Origin: Adineta vaga
Lineage: Eukaryota > Rotifera
NCBI GenBank assembly: GCA_021613535.1
Contig: CP075492.1
Coordinates: 10,416,001-10,480,000, forward strand
Direction: 5' to 3'
DNA length: 64,000 nucleotides
In this document: positions 47,601 through 58,681 of the stretch, in pieces
Position numbering within the stretch: position 1 is the first letter of the stretch
Layout of the letters: every line of letters starts with the position of its first letter
Notes under the pieces: model-generated
Told to the model about the DNA's origin: nothing
The model's input: the letters and a program-made list of their open reading frames with translations, nothing else
The model's database searches: none
Translations under genes and position numbers: made by a program

Positions 47601-50557
47601 CTGAATATCGTGCTAATAATTCACAATCATGTAGAATAACATCAATCAACGGATCATAATTGATATACAATTGTCGTATAACATTTTGTCGAATAAGAAC
47701 TGGATTACACATGACATTTACCACATCAGGTAATGTATTATACCTAAAGTTCTCAATTCTATCCGATTTTTTCGAAATCTATCTAACATGAACTAACCAA
47801 TGACGATGATAGAGAAGTTCATAAATTGAAAAACCATTGATAATATTCATAAAATCTTTCGTAATAGTTTTCATTATAGAATGATCTTTCAATTCGGATC
47901 GTTTTAGAAATTCTACATAAGGATTTTCAATACGTTTATACATTCGTCTTGCCCATAAAATTCGACCTATAATCAAGTTTAATAGTGTTTTATTTTCATT
48001 TTCTTTTACCAATAATTGGCGAATGATCTCTTTCGATTGTCGGTGTTGTTCTACATTGATTATAAAGATGTTTCACTTTCTACAGAAAACAAACGTTTAA
48101 TCTTCGGAATATCAAAATCAAATTTTTCTCTTCACTTGAAGTTCTTCTTTTTCGTACCATTGAATAATATCAATTAAGAATTCATTTGAATCAAAAAATG
48201 GAATGTGTAAATTCTCATATCGAATTAAGAATTTCAAAGCATTGAAAGAATTATGTGATGGAGAATGAAGTATACGATGAAGATCTTTATGAAAGACTTG
48301 ATATAATTTTTGCTAAAACAAAGAATATTTCAAAACGAAGACCAATCATAATCGATTCGTACATCAATATCGGAAAGAATGTTATTTAATTGATTATAAA
48401 ATACATCAAATTGTTGATCATCTGAATCGAAAAAATCGAATTTGAATGTTAAAAATTCTGCACGAGTTTTATTGTAAATCAACGTAATCTGTTCAAGACC
48501 ATCGATTCGTGATTGAGATAATAATGAATAGATTTCAAATGATTCGATAATTTCACAAAGCTATCAACAAGAATCATTCGTGATATGAAGATTTGAATGA
48601 AATAAATTGTTACTTTATTCAAACGTTGATTGACAAAGGCTAATTTACCAAGTACATGACGTTCAGATAAATGATTAGAACTTTGATCAGTATAATGATT
48701 TTCAATTTTTTGTTTAGTTTTCAGAAATATCTCTCGATAGGAATGATATAAATCATTGATATTACGAATACGTTTCAACAATTCATTTGTTTCCAAAAGA
48801 CGAATATCGAATGTATGATTATTAGTTAGATAATCTTTGATACTTATAACTATTTGATTGGTTATCTAAGAGAGCATTCGTCAGTGAGTGAGTGAAGAGA
48901 AAGAGTAAATTCAATACTTACAGTCACAAGTAGAGCAGCAATTTTTTCCGGTTTAGAATAGAATTCTGAACATGAATTAATTAGAACGATAGTATTGAGA
49001 AGATTGGATAGACTTTCTTGAATTTCGTTCTAGAACAAACGGAACGATATCTCGGGATTTTTTCTATGTGATGAATTACCGGTTCATTTGAATAAAGTGG
49101 TCCAATATATTTCGTTAAAATCATCAAATATTTATAATGATCACGTGCTTCATTCATACTTTGTGTTAATTTTTTATCAATTTCTCTCCATTCCTGCAAC
49201 GAAAGATTATTTCATCGAACTTTTTCTTCAATAATTCATTCTTCTACAAACAATTGAACGTGGACTAGCAGCAATATTTAATAGATAAACCACAGCTCGA
49301 TTATAGGGTAGTCGAAGTTGATTCATTACGTAATGTAATTGAATAATTTGTTTTCTCCAATATTTCAATTCATTCAATGGACCAGCATTTACATTGATCT
49401 GTCGAATAGATATACTCTTTCGATAGAACTAGAGAAGTCAACATCGAATTCTATCAATCAAATATTGGCTTTCATACTTTATGAATTTCTTTTATCCATG
49501 CAAACATAGTTTCTTCCGCTTGTTGAACTAATTCAGTATCTTGTGCAAAACGTAATAATGAATTAGGATGAATAATTTCTTGTGTATCATGTCGTAAACG
49601 TATGGGTACGTTTTGTAATCGTATACTATCCATCAATGAATCATGAATTGTTCGAAAAAAATCAGCATTTTGTTTCATTTGATAGACTAATTGAAATTTT
49701 ATTCGATTCGTATTTTCATTGACAAGACTCAATCGATTCCATTCTTCTGCTTTCTTTATTGACGGTAGATAACTGAGTAATCCTACTTCAAGATTGATCA
49801 TTAAATCAAAATTTGGTAATTCGAAATTCATGGAAAAAATGATTAATTCCTACAGAAAATTGATGTTCTTCTATATAAATATTCATGAAAATCGCGTACA
49901 TTTTTATAATTTTTATCTGTTAATTTAATTGTATTTGGTTTGATAAAAATTACACCACCATCTTCGAATGGTTTATCTATTCCTATCTAATATGAAATTG
50001 ATTATAAAGGAAAGACTTCATCGATTAGATTAACATACTCCGATACATGTTTCTTCAACTTTCGTCGTTCGATTAAAATTTGATAAAGCTAATCAAGATT
50101 AACATCAGTATTAACATTTGAATTCAACAAAATATATTTACCTATATTTGATCCTTTACTAAGACGATTTCTTTCATAAAGATCACAATAAAATATCGGT
50201 AAAATATGTATATTTTCATCATTCAAAAATCGTTGTATAAGATTCCACTGAAATTCATAATCCAATCTCGATCATTTTTCATAGATATTCTCTACATACA
50301 TTTTGTGTTTCTTGACAGTAATCTGCAACTAAATTCGATTGAGAATTAAAAAAGAATGCTAAGATATCAAAAAGATATGTATGAACATTATTAATCGTTG
50401 TATTATTTAAAAGTTCTTTAATCGATATCTCCTCTTCATGATCTTCTCTTTCTTCAATAGTTGATCCGATAATAGGTTGTAATTGTTCATCAATCGATTG
50501 AACAAGAAGATTATTCATATCAATTTCCGATTGTTTAATATTGCTTTTAGTCGCCAT
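35610..50557 (-). CDS. DNAH5-like: Axonemal dynein heavy chain (DNAH5/DNAH8 class) lacking AAA1
   Basis: A large gene with dozens of short introns, estimated near 3,700 residues against about 4,600 for the family. The ATG at 50557 (MATKSN) was chosen because the in-frame extension upstream lacks an ATG. The tail spans about 50557-45300. A single exon then passes from late-tail sequence ([13 protein letters not shown] ... [16 protein letters not shown]) straight into AAA2 sequence ([20 protein letters not shown], 45285-45220), so linker, AAA1 and the AAA2 P-loop are missing. The rest is canonical: AAA2 end ([18 protein letters not shown], 44900), AAA3 (GEPGTAKT 44135-44158; FIDDINMP), AAA4 (GVGGSGKQ about 42865-42888), coiled-coil stalk and MTBD (42060-40300), AAA5 ([19 protein letters not shown]), AAA6 ([11 protein letters not shown]-type, 37850) and a C-terminus ending [14 protein letters not shown], diagnostic of the outer-arm gamma class. 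One intron hosts a cystatin gene and another a MITE. Confidence 0.9.
41165..41172 (+). promoter_or_regulatory. TATA box of the nested cystatin gene
   Basis: TATATAAA lies 59 bp upstream of the cystatin ATG. It is followed by an acceptor-like TATTTTTAG ending at 41223, 7 bp before the ATG. Confidence 0.6.
41231..41581 (+). CDS. Secreted cystatin-type cysteine protease inhibitor
   Basis: A single exon of 116 residues lying entirely inside a roughly 690-bp intron of the dynein gene, on the opposite strand. A signal peptide ([20 protein letters not shown]) precedes a cystatin fold: an N-terminal Gly region ([19 protein letters not shown], the alpha helix), then [20 protein letters not shown] with the inhibitory Q-x-V-x-G loop (QVVAG), and late strands containing two cysteines (MQKCEA, SAHCA) placed for a disulphide. 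The third PW hairpin is not obvious. Cystatins block papain-like cathepsins. It has its own TATA box and 5' acceptor, so it is likely transcribed independently of the host. The QxVxG motif and the signal peptide make the call firm. Confidence 0.85.
   Translation: MVKLVTVLLAALLVVACQSSIIGRTGAYRDRPELLGSSEVKALVSYAAEQLALKDNIILDDIKVTGVQTQVVAGMNYKINFTAQPVNGASVQMQKCEAIIYVRFDSTKTLTSAHCA
45257..45320 (-). other. Tail-to-AAA2 fusion point in the dynein gene
   Basis: Within one exon and one frame, late-tail sequence ending [12 protein letters not shown] is followed without any stop, intron or frameshift by SITASQMFG, which belongs to the middle of AAA2. About 1,000 residues found here in ordinary DNAH5/8 proteins are absent. 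The exon continues for at least 150 bp on either side in good family sequence, so both flanks are securely identified. Confidence 0.85.
46103..46206. mobile_element. pogo/Tigger-like MITE of 104 bp in a dynein intron
   Basis: Terminal inverted repeats of about 24 bp: one end reads CAGTATGATCCTCTATTATT and the other, reverse-complemented, reads CAGTAAAACCTCTCTTATG. A TA dinucleotide flanks each end (46101-46102 and 46207-46208), the Tc1/mariner-pogo target duplication. CAGTA-x-x-x-CCTC ends are typical of pogo/Tigger-type elements. It has no coding capacity. It lies inside the intron at 46078-46229 (minus donor GTAAAG at 46229). Removing the element and one TA leaves a 46-bp intron, the normal size for this genome, so the insertion tripled an ordinary intron. 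Confidence 0.85.
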
Positions 50558-50830
50558 GAATATCCTTGATTGCGCCCTTTTCTTCTCGATCAATAATCAT
50601 AAAACTATGCACAAAAAATTGAAAAAGTTACGCTTCAGTGCATCATCCATCCAACTTATCTAATTTTCTTTTCATCATGTGTTCTAATCAAATGATATAT
50701 CGCGTGTATTTTTGAGAAGGTGTGTGATAATCTTACAGATGTTTTCTTTTTGTTCTTTGCATTTGCGACATCGAAAACAATGAATATATCTATGTTGTTT
50801 TTTTCAAAAGCTTCTTTTTCTTCTTTATAG
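50558..50830. promoter_or_regulatory. Divergent promoter region, dynein / UROC1
   Basis: A 273-bp gap between two divergent ATGs must contain both promoters. It ends with a TCTTTATAG acceptor (50822-50830) touching the UROC1 ATG, a probable spliced-leader site. Confidence 0.5.
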
Positions 50831-53612
50831 ATGGCCCATGAAATACTCAAAAAGCTTTGTTCAGGATTACCATTAAACCCTTTACCACCACCAAAAACAT
50901 CGCGTCATACCGATGTTCCACATGCACCGGATAGAAAACCAGCATTATCTAACGAAGAACGAAAAGTAATGTAGACAATTTTTCAAAGTTACTTAGGAAG
51001 AAAAAGAAGTATTTGATTTTAGTTAGCGATTAAAAATGCACTTCGTTATTTTCCATCGAATGTTCAATTAGAACTTGTTGATGAATTTAAATATGAAATG
51101 GATACATATGGACATATATACATGTATCGATTTCAACCAGATATTGAAATGCGTGCATATCCAATTGATGAATATCCATGTAAATGTAAAGCAGCCGCAG
51201 GAATTATGCTAATGATAATGAATAATTTGGATAAAAGAGTTGCTCAATTTCCTGATGAATTAGTTACATATGGTGGAAATGGACAAGTGTTCTCAAATTG
51301 GGCCCAAGTAAATAATCGGAGTAATCTGTTAACGCAATAAAGAAGATATTTGTTTAAAAATAATTTAGTTTTTAATGGTTATGAATTATTTGAGTATTAT
51401 GACAGATGAACAAGTTCTTGTTATGTATTCAGGACATCCTATGGGTTTATTTCCAACGCGAACTGAATTTTCACCACGAGTGGTCATTACAAATGGTTTA
51501 GTAAGTTGAATACATTCAAAAGCTAATCTAGAAAAATGTTTGTATCAATTTAGGTCATTCCAAATTATTCATCAAGCAGCGATTATGAACGTATGTTTGC
51601 ACTTGGTTGTACCATGTACGTTAAATCAAAAATTTGATAGAATGAAATGAAAAAATTGTATGAGTAGGTATGGTCAGATGACAGCTGGATCCTATTGTTA
51701 TATTGGACCACAGGGTATCGTACATGGCACGTTTGTATGTATCGAAAATTATGCTTTTGAAAAGAGAACTTGTTCTTTAAAATAATCTGTTTATATTAGA
51801 TTACAATTATGAATGCTGGTCGAAAGAAACTTGGTACAAATGATCTTCGTGGAAAAGTTTTTCTTTCATCAGGTAATTTTTGATAGAGAAAACTATCTGA
51901 ATCATAAATTGATGAATTATTAGGCATGGGTGGAATGTCTGGTGCTCAATCGAAGGCATGTCAACTTCTTGGATGTATTGGTGTGATTGCAGAGGTAAGT
52001 GAAGAAGCCGCGAAAAAACGACATAATCAAGGCTGGTGTCAAGAATTGATCTATGATCTCAATCAACTCATTGATCGAATCCGAGAATGTCGAGAAAAGA
52101 AAATTTCACGTGCAATTGGTTATGTTGGAAATGTAGTTGACGTATGGTGAGATAGTTAGTCTCATTTTAATCGAATCATCGAATATGTCATGAATTTATA
52201 TAGGGAACGTTTAGCAACTGAAAAAGAAACATTAGTTGATCTTGGTTCTGATCAAACATCATGTCACATTCCGTATCATGGAGGATATTACCCAGTTCAA
52301 GTAGATGATGAGAAATTATTGTCAATTCATTTATTAATTAAGATTTTAGTTGTCCTATGATGAAGCTCGACAATGTATGAAAGATAATCCAGAAAAATTT
52401 AAGGATCTTGTTCATGAAAGGTTGATTTGATTGTTTCGATCTGATTTTTGTTTACCTTGATATATATTTAGTATCCGACGTCAAATTGTCGCTATTGATA
52501 AATTATATGAACGCGGAATGTATTTTTTTGATTATGGAAATGCATTTTTACTTACAGCTAAGCGTGCAGGTGAAATTTAATTTTTTCGAAATCGTATGAA
52601 TAAAAAGTCTTCTGTATTAGGTGCTGCTGTTGGTGGTAATGATGATAAACGTTGTATTCGTTTCAAATATCCATCATACGTTCAAGATATAATGGGAGAT
52701 ATATTTTCACTTGGTTTTGGTCCATTTCGGTTCGAACTCATTTGTTATTATTCAATAATTATCTTTTATTTAGATGGGTGTGTGCATCTGGTTTAGAAAG
52801 TGATCTTCAACAAACAGACGCTATTGCTCGAAATGTTATTGAAAAACTTATGTCTACTGAAAATAGTAAGTGTTAGATGAGGTTAATCTATTGCATAGAA
52901 ATAACATTTTGTAGCTCCAAATAATGTACTTGAACAATATGAAAGTAACTTAAGATGGATTCGAGAAGCTTGTGATGCAAAATTGGTAGTTGGTTCACAA
53001 GCACGAATTCTTTATTCGGATCAAGTCGGTCGAATTAATATTGGTTTAGCATTTAATGAAGCTGTACGAAATGGTCAATTGAAAGGACCTATTATTCTTT
53101 CAAGAGATCATCATGATGTCTCTGGAACAGATTCACCTTTTCGTGAAACAGCAAACATTGAAGATGGATCTGCATTTTGTGCTGGTATATATATGACATC
53201 AAATTCAATTCTTTTCTAATTGAATTCTATTCAGATATGTCAGTACAAAATATTATTGGAGATTCATTTCGTGGTGCAACATGGGTATCATTACATAATG
53301 GTGGTGGTGTAGGTTTTGGTGAAGTAATGAATGGTAAAGAACACGACATTTCAATGTTGTCTTATCGAAAAAGTATAAATCTATTTTCATTTAGGTGGTT
53401 TTGGTATGTTTCTTGATGGAAGTGCAAAGGCTGATGAGAACATTCGACAAATGTTGTATTGGGATGTTATCAATGGTGTTAGTCGACGTACGTGGGCAGG
53501 AAATAAGAATGCACGACAAACAGTCGAACGCGCAATGTCGAAAGAATCTAAACTAAAAGTAACATTACCAAATGATGTAACAGAAGAATGTATGAAGAAG
53601 CTATCAATATGA
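50831..53612 (+). CDS. UROC1: Urocanate hydratase (urocanase)
   Basis: About twelve exons, roughly 700 residues. The start ATG at 50831 follows a splice acceptor directly. The N-terminus (MAHEILKKLCSGLPLNPLPP) and FPDELVTYGGNGQVFSNWAQ are typical. Also seen are YSGHPMGLFP, YIGPQGIVHGT (51700-51735), the NAD-binding GMGGMSGAQSKA (51927-51960), TSCHIPYHGGYYP (52257-52290), the catalytic-region GFGPFRWVCASG (52715-52790), and the late DSPFRETANIEDGSAFCAD, SLHNGGGVGFGEV (53280-53330). The enzyme converts urocanate to imidazolone propionate in histidine breakdown, using NAD+ as an electrophilic cofactor. No other histidine-catabolism gene is in the window. Polyadenylation signal AATAAA lies at 53646-53651. 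All key motifs are intact. Confidence 0.96.
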
Positions 53613-54273
53613 TGACGATTTAACAGACTTCGAATTCGATTTGAAAATAAAACCCATCTTTTATAATTACTAACATCTTTACTAAAATAATAATTAGCAT
53701 TACATTTAAATACATTTACTTTGAAATTATTTCAGCTGAAGTGCAGGATCATTGACTCTCATCATAGTCGGTACGCTCATATAATCTTGAATAGGAGACG
53801 AAATTCTCTACAACTGTTTTATATCTTGTCATATAGCTTACATCTTGATATCATTCTCCAAAATCGATGATATTTCTTAATTTATTTTTATACTTTTAAC
53901 AAGAACAGACATAAATTTGACGATGCATAACAGAAAAAGTTATTGATATGGAAGAGAGAAATGAATAAAACCCAATTTAACAAAAATTCAAGATCAAGTA
54001 TCTGGTATTAATCAATAGGACAAGTCAATGGAATCGATTTTTCTCGAACATGACAAATCATTCTGATGAAAGAACTACTCAAAGAAATATGCGATCAATA
54101 CTTTAAAAATAAGACATTCAACAGATGAATTGTCCGCCTTGAATCTTTAATTACAGTTCTTTCTTTTTCTCACTCTATATATTTGCTTGTTTCTCTCCCA
54201 TTTATGAAACCATTTGAATACATTTCAGATCACTTCTTATCCTCATTTCATAATAAAACAGAACCTATCTATC
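53613..54273. other. Intergenic region, no gene seen
   Basis: AT-rich sequence with the UROC1 polyadenylation signal and, at 54221-54228, a CATTTCAG acceptor-like site 45 bp before the neuropeptide ATG. Confidence 0.4.
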
Positions 54274-54639
54274 ATGTACCGTGTATCGCTCATTTTTTTA
54301 CCAATGATCTTGGCTATTTTAACAATGACTATGGCAAATCCATGTCCATGTGAATTGATTGTTAATGAATCATTATCAAATAATGGTCAAAATTTAAATA
54401 CGGATTCAGCAAACAATCAGCTAGTTGATATTGATACACTTGATGATTATCTTGATCAGTTGAATGAACAAACTCGTCCAGAAAGCTTATCCGATATTAC
54501 ATCATTGTATCCATTACTTCAACAAACAAAAAATTTAGATACAAATGCTCCACGTCTAAAACGACCAAGTTGGGCAGCAGTTGGAAAACGAGCAGCATCT
54601 CTTCATAACAAACGACCATCATGGGCTCAAGTTGGTTAA
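54274..54639 (+). CDS. Neuropeptide precursor with two RPSWAxVG-amide copies
   Basis: A single exon of 121 residues. The ATG at 54274 was chosen because it starts a clean signal peptide (MYRVSLIFLPMILAILTMTMA); the frame is open upstream but unlikely to be used. An acidic spacer (DIDTLDDYLDQLNEQT) leads to LK-RPSWAAVG-KR, then an AASLHN spacer and K-RPSWAQVG immediately followed by the stop. The first copy has dibasic flanks and a Gly amide donor. The second ends on its Gly at the very C-terminus, so no downstream cleavage is needed. Predicted products are PSWAAV-amide and PSWAQV-amide or their Arg-extended forms. I know no family with exactly this motif: it is not the W-x6-W pattern of MIP/allatostatin B. 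Polyadenylation signal at 54679-54684. Confidence 0.85.
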   Translation: MYRVSLIFLPMILAILTMTMANPCPCELIVNESLSNNGQNLNTDSANNQLVDIDTLDDYLDQLNEQTRPESLSDITSLYPLLQQTKNLDTNAPRLKRPSWAAVGKRAASLHNKRPSWAQVG

Positions 54640-55374
54640 ACAAAAACTGACACAGTGTTCTATTATTCCCTTTGAAAAAATAAAAACAGCTAGAAAATCA
54701 TACAGAATAAAACCATGTAACATTTTTGTTTGTTTAGCATGACAATTAAATAGATAAACAAGAATCATGTTTCATTATATATGACAAAATAAACAACAAT
54801 ATTCCTATCCAATATCTTGAATTGATCGTGTTCTTTTGGATAATCGAACTCATACATCAATCAGTTCATTTATCATTGAAAAGCGCATGAGGACAGAACA
54901 TGAATCATCAATTTATTCTTTTCTTCTATGTGTGTCTATGTCAAATCAGCAAAGTAAGATTAATAGAAAGAATGACTGGCAACTTTAGCAAGGTCAATAT
55001 GAATCAATATAAAAAAAATCCTCTCAAAGAAAAAAAATGAGAGAGAGAGAGAAGGACAGAATATATCGACATACCAAACAACAACAGCAAGCTTCTTTGA
55101 CATTATTATTTTGATCTTAGCATATACGTAAAAAGAAAGGAAATCTGATCACTTGTATTTCTCCTCCTACTCGTTGATCGACGTCAATCATTGACAAACA
55201 TGTATCATATCAAGTGATAAAAAGAATCAATTCTGTTTATGTCAAAAAAGAAAAGAAGAAAATATCGAAGACTAATAGGTGATAAGAATAAAAAGAGAAG
55301 AAAAAGAAAAAGACAAAATTGAAATTCTAAAACACAACACACACACATGTATGACTGTTCAAATAGGAGATATC
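54640..55374. other. Intergenic region with purine-rich tracts
   Basis: No gene seen. Contains a GAGAGAGAGAGAAGGA tract near 55040 and an A/G-rich stretch before 55320. The frame at 55279-55575 (+) runs into the opposite-strand gene and is rejected. Confidence 0.4.
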
Positions 55375-56811
55375 TTATTGTCGTCGACTCTTTTTCTTAA
55401 GTACTTCAGTCGATTTACCATATGTTGCAATAACTGTTTCTTGAATTTCACATTCACCAAAAAGAATATAAAAATATCCATTATTACCCCAACCAGTACC
55501 CCAAGAATTGGCTACAATCCAATACTCTTCTTTATGTTGTGTATTTCGATCATAACTTGTACCCCAACCAAGTAAACGAACTGAATGATAAGCAGCCAAA
55601 TTGGCATAGCGAGGATTCTGTCGATCATAATTTGAACTACCGCAACGATAAATACCAGATTCATATAAGAAAAATTCCGGTGTAACACGCATTGTAGCTT
55701 GAACAGGACCACGAAAATGTATTTCATATTTAATTGAACGTGCTTCATCACGAACACGATAAGCTGGACCAAAATTAAAATGTTCACCACCTCCCGTATT
55801 GGATGGACATTGAATATTTGTTACTTTTCGATGTTGAGCAATACTTTGTAAATCAGTATCAGATAGATGAAGTTTACATTCACCAATATTACCCGTTTGA
55901 CCGCTTTCATAAGGATAACAATTTTCTGTAACAACACCACGATCTTTAATAAAACCCCATGCATAGGCAACTCGACCACCTTGACAATTATCTTTTGCAG
56001 CTTTATCTGTACATGAGAGAATATTTTGAACACTTAACGGAGCGTTTGGTGATTTAATATTTTGTACAAGCGATAAACGATCAGCAGCGACATCAACTGT
56101 GGATAATGCCCATGAAATACCACATTTACCTTGATCACGTATACCACGAATTTTACCAGAAAGTGATGCATTTGAACGAATATCATATGCCTCAACATCA
56201 TCCATACGATGATAATCTGTTGGATTATCGGGTGCATTATCAACCATTGTACGTAAACTTCGATCAGGTATTGTTCCCAAATAATGATTTAATGCATCTT
56301 TAACTTTTACACCATTAAATTTATCATATTTACGTACTTTATAACCTAAATGTGGTTGTCGATTGATATGTGAAATAAGTTCATCACTATTAATACATAA
56401 ATCTTCATCACATGATAATGTTGTTTGAAATCCCAATGTTACACAACGACATAAATTACAATCACGTAAAAATGATTCACCTAATGAATATTGTCGATTC
56501 GTGGATGGATCGTAACATGTACTGGGTGGTTGAGGTGCTGCTGTTGTTGATTGTGTCGTATTTTCACCTTTACAAAAGCTATCATGATCAGGACAACAAT
56601 CATGATTATCGATGCCACGAAAACAAAATGTATCGCAATAACACCGAGAATCATAATATGGCATAAAACAATCATCATCTCGACTAACACAACATTGTGG
56701 ATGCGGACGTATAGCACAATATGGTTTGATTTCTTCCCATTCAGCATAACGACCATCAGTTATATTCAATAATAAGATTAAAATATTTACGAAGAAAAAT
56801 AACCGTGCCAT
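55375..56811 (-). CDS. TINAGL1: TINAG-like secreted papain-fold pseudoprotease, intronless
   Basis: One uninterrupted exon of 478 residues from the ATG at 56811. Order: signal peptide (MARLFFFVNILILLLNITDG); a Cys-rich somatomedin-B-like module (CCVSRDDDCFMPYYDSRCYC, DNHDCCPDHDSFC); a Thr/Pro linker; a vWC-like Cys cluster (CNLCRCVTLG); then a papain-like domain. At the nucleophile site the sequence is QGKCGISWALST, with Ser where active cathepsins have the catalytic Cys, as in TINAG/TINAGL1. The His (AAYHSVRLLGWG) and Asn (VANSWGTGWGNNGYF) positions are kept. Such proteins are extracellular-matrix components, not proteases. Length and domain order match the family (about 470 residues). The lack of introns is unusual here and suggests retroposition or ancient loss. 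Confidence 0.9.
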   Translation of the reverse strand: MARLFFFVNILILLLNITDGRYAEWEEIKPYCAIRPHPQCCVSRDDDCFMPYYDSRCYCDTFCFRGIDNHDCCPDHDSFCKGENTTQSTTAAPQPPSTCYDPSTNRQYSLGESFLRDCNLCRCVTLGFQTTLSCDEDLCINSDELISHINRQPHLGYKVRKYDKFNGVKVKDALNHYLGTIPDRSLRTMVDNAPDNPTDYHRMDDVEAYDIRSNASLSGKIRGIRDQGKCGISWALSTVDVAADRLSLVQNIKSPNAPLSVQNILSCTDKAAKDNCQGGRVAYAWGFIKDRGVVTENCYPYESGQTGNIGECKLHLSDTDLQSIAQHRKVTNIQCPSNTGGGEHFNFGPAYRVRDEARSIKYEIHFRGPVQATMRVTPEFFLYESGIYRCGSSNYDRQNPRYANLAAYHSVRLLGWGTSYDRNTQHKEEYWIVANSWGTGWGNNGYFYILFGECEIQETVIATYGKSTEVLKKKSRRQ

Positions 56812-58681
56812 CTTTGAACAAGAAAATGCAGAGATTCCTGTTTAACACTGAAGACTATCCCGTTAGTCACCGTTACCAACACTATAATAAGAGAGAGAGA
56901 GAGAGAAGAAAACAACAACAGGATAATTTCTATGAGAAAAAGAGGGAAACTAGAAAATAAAAAAAAGAAATACCTACAAAAGATAGATGGAAGGAAGAGG
57001 AGGAGAGACAGAGCGAGAGGGGGAGAGAGAGAGAGAGAGCGAGAGAGCGAGAGGGAGACGACACAAAAAACTACTATCGATGGTGATCGTTTTTTCGCAT
57101 GTGTCTCTGTCTGTGTATTGCCGACAACGCGGTGTATATATTTCAATAGTGTTCTACCCTGCAAACCGGCTCTGAAATTAATCTCTTTTTTGAAAAGGAA
57201 AAACATATTCAAATCAAGGTCGATGTCTGATTGTGTGAAGTAATAATGAAAAAGCATCTGTCAAAAACTTTGCTGTGTAATTATAAATTTTAAGAAAGAA
57301 AGAAAGAAAAACTTGCAAGTGTATTAAGTTCCTATCGTTTTTAAATCTGATTGATACATGAACAAATTATCACGAGTATACATTGAATAAATATCAAAGA
57401 GTGAAAGAATAGATCAACCGCAAGCGCGCAAATCTTTATGTATATAGAGTCATATTTATATGCAGGTGTTTCATTCAGAATTTTTCTTTTTCTCTTTCGC
57501 TTCTTCCTAAGCACCGATTAATTATCAACAACGATCATCATGGATTCGATTCTTTTCGTCATTTTAGTTTTACACACATGACAAACAAAAAGAAACGTTG
57601 TATTTTCTTCTTTTCTGTATGTGAAAATAATTGGTTGACGTTTATTTCAATTAATATTCTCCTATATACATAGGATATATTACAAAATGACGAAAGAGAA
57701 TGTAAAAGATCGAAAGAATATGATTTACATCTTGTTGTGTTTGTATGTAGTGTTGTTATTATGATGATTATATGCAATCTTAGAAGATGCATGAAGGAGA
57801 AGAGAGGGAAAAAAAAGAATGAAGCGAAAGCAACGATATTTTTGTATTCCAATAAACATACGCATTTGTTATTAATGTGTAACAAGTTCTTTCAATCGAA
57901 ATGTCATTAACTAATAAATAGAAAACAATCAGAGATTTTTCTATTTTTTTTTCATATATACAGATGTATGTTATATTGAAGGATGTTAACAAGTAGATAA
58001 GTATCTTCAACAGACATTCTGGCATTTTCTTCTTTGAGAAAAAATATTTTAGAATCGTCAAGGTTAAATATGTCATCTATCAATAGGGATAGATTTCAAT
58101 CGACATATGTGTCACCTTGGTAAGGTAAAATATTTAGATGGAAGTGATATATTGTCTGTTTCTTCCAGTGATGAAACTAGTCGATTGTTTATGTACGAAC
58201 TAACTGATAAGACAACGTCTCATAAATGAATTGATACTCTTAATGTAAATGAAAATCAGATGTGACAGGTTTTTTCTTGTCTTTCTTAAAGAGAGAGAGA
58301 GAAAATGTTGACTAAAGCTTTAAGGAGAAGACCTTAAGAATATTGACAATTTCAATCATACGTATCAACATATGGGAAAGAGACAAAGTGATAAATGATA
58401 ATGATTCTTTTCGTTTTTCTTTTCTGAAAGGAGTGAGTATTAGTTGATAAATGTTAACCATCACAATTTCAACACTCTTTCTATTTGTAATATCACCCAT
58501 GCTATTTGTCAATTAATAATATAGATATCAATATAATCTATGCATGTTCTCATTTTCTCAGCAGTACACTATCAAGGTTATCAAGATGATAAAGTGATTG
58601 AATGACAAACTTTCTAAGACTATACATAACAGCTGTGTTAAAGATAAGAAAAAGAAAAGAATAATCGTTTATTCTTGCTGA
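56812..58681. other. Intergenic region rich in GA repeats
   Basis: No gene supported. (GA)n tracts occur at 56890-56907 and about 57008-57056, with a further GAGAGAGAGAGA near 58290. Minus-strand frames at 56787-57257 and 57559-58076 are Ser/Leu/Phe low-complexity products of these tracts. It holds promoter sequence for the TINAG-like gene and the 3' UTR of the acetyltransferase. Confidence 0.45.
57008..57056. repeat. GA-rich simple repeat
   Basis: Runs of GAGAGA interrupted by GAGC and GGGG, almost pure purine on the + strand. Confidence 0.85.

Noticed and set aside
35610-50557. Possibility that AAA1 of the dynein is encoded elsewhere in the window
   Set aside because: I looked on the minus strand for a GPAGTGKTE-type P-loop and the following CFDEFNRI block and found neither between the tail and AAA3; only the AAA3 and AAA4 P-loops are present.
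54274-54639. Myoinhibitory/allatostatin-B label for the second neuropeptide precursor
   Set aside because: Each copy has one Trp only, and the W-x6-W spacing is absent.
55512-56772. Several frames of 60-98 codons overlapping the TINAG-like gene on both strands
   Set aside because: Shadows of a long biased exon; composition is Ile/Val/Met/His-rich with no domain pattern.
56787-57257. 156-codon minus-strand open frame
   Set aside because: It is a translation of GA/CT repeats (long Ser-Leu and Phe-Leu runs) that overlaps the 5' end of the TINAG-like gene; no family or splice support.
57559-58076. Two overlapping minus-strand frames near 57.6-58.1 kb
   Set aside because: Low-complexity Ile/Leu/Ser/Phe sequence in AT-rich DNA without splice or homology support.
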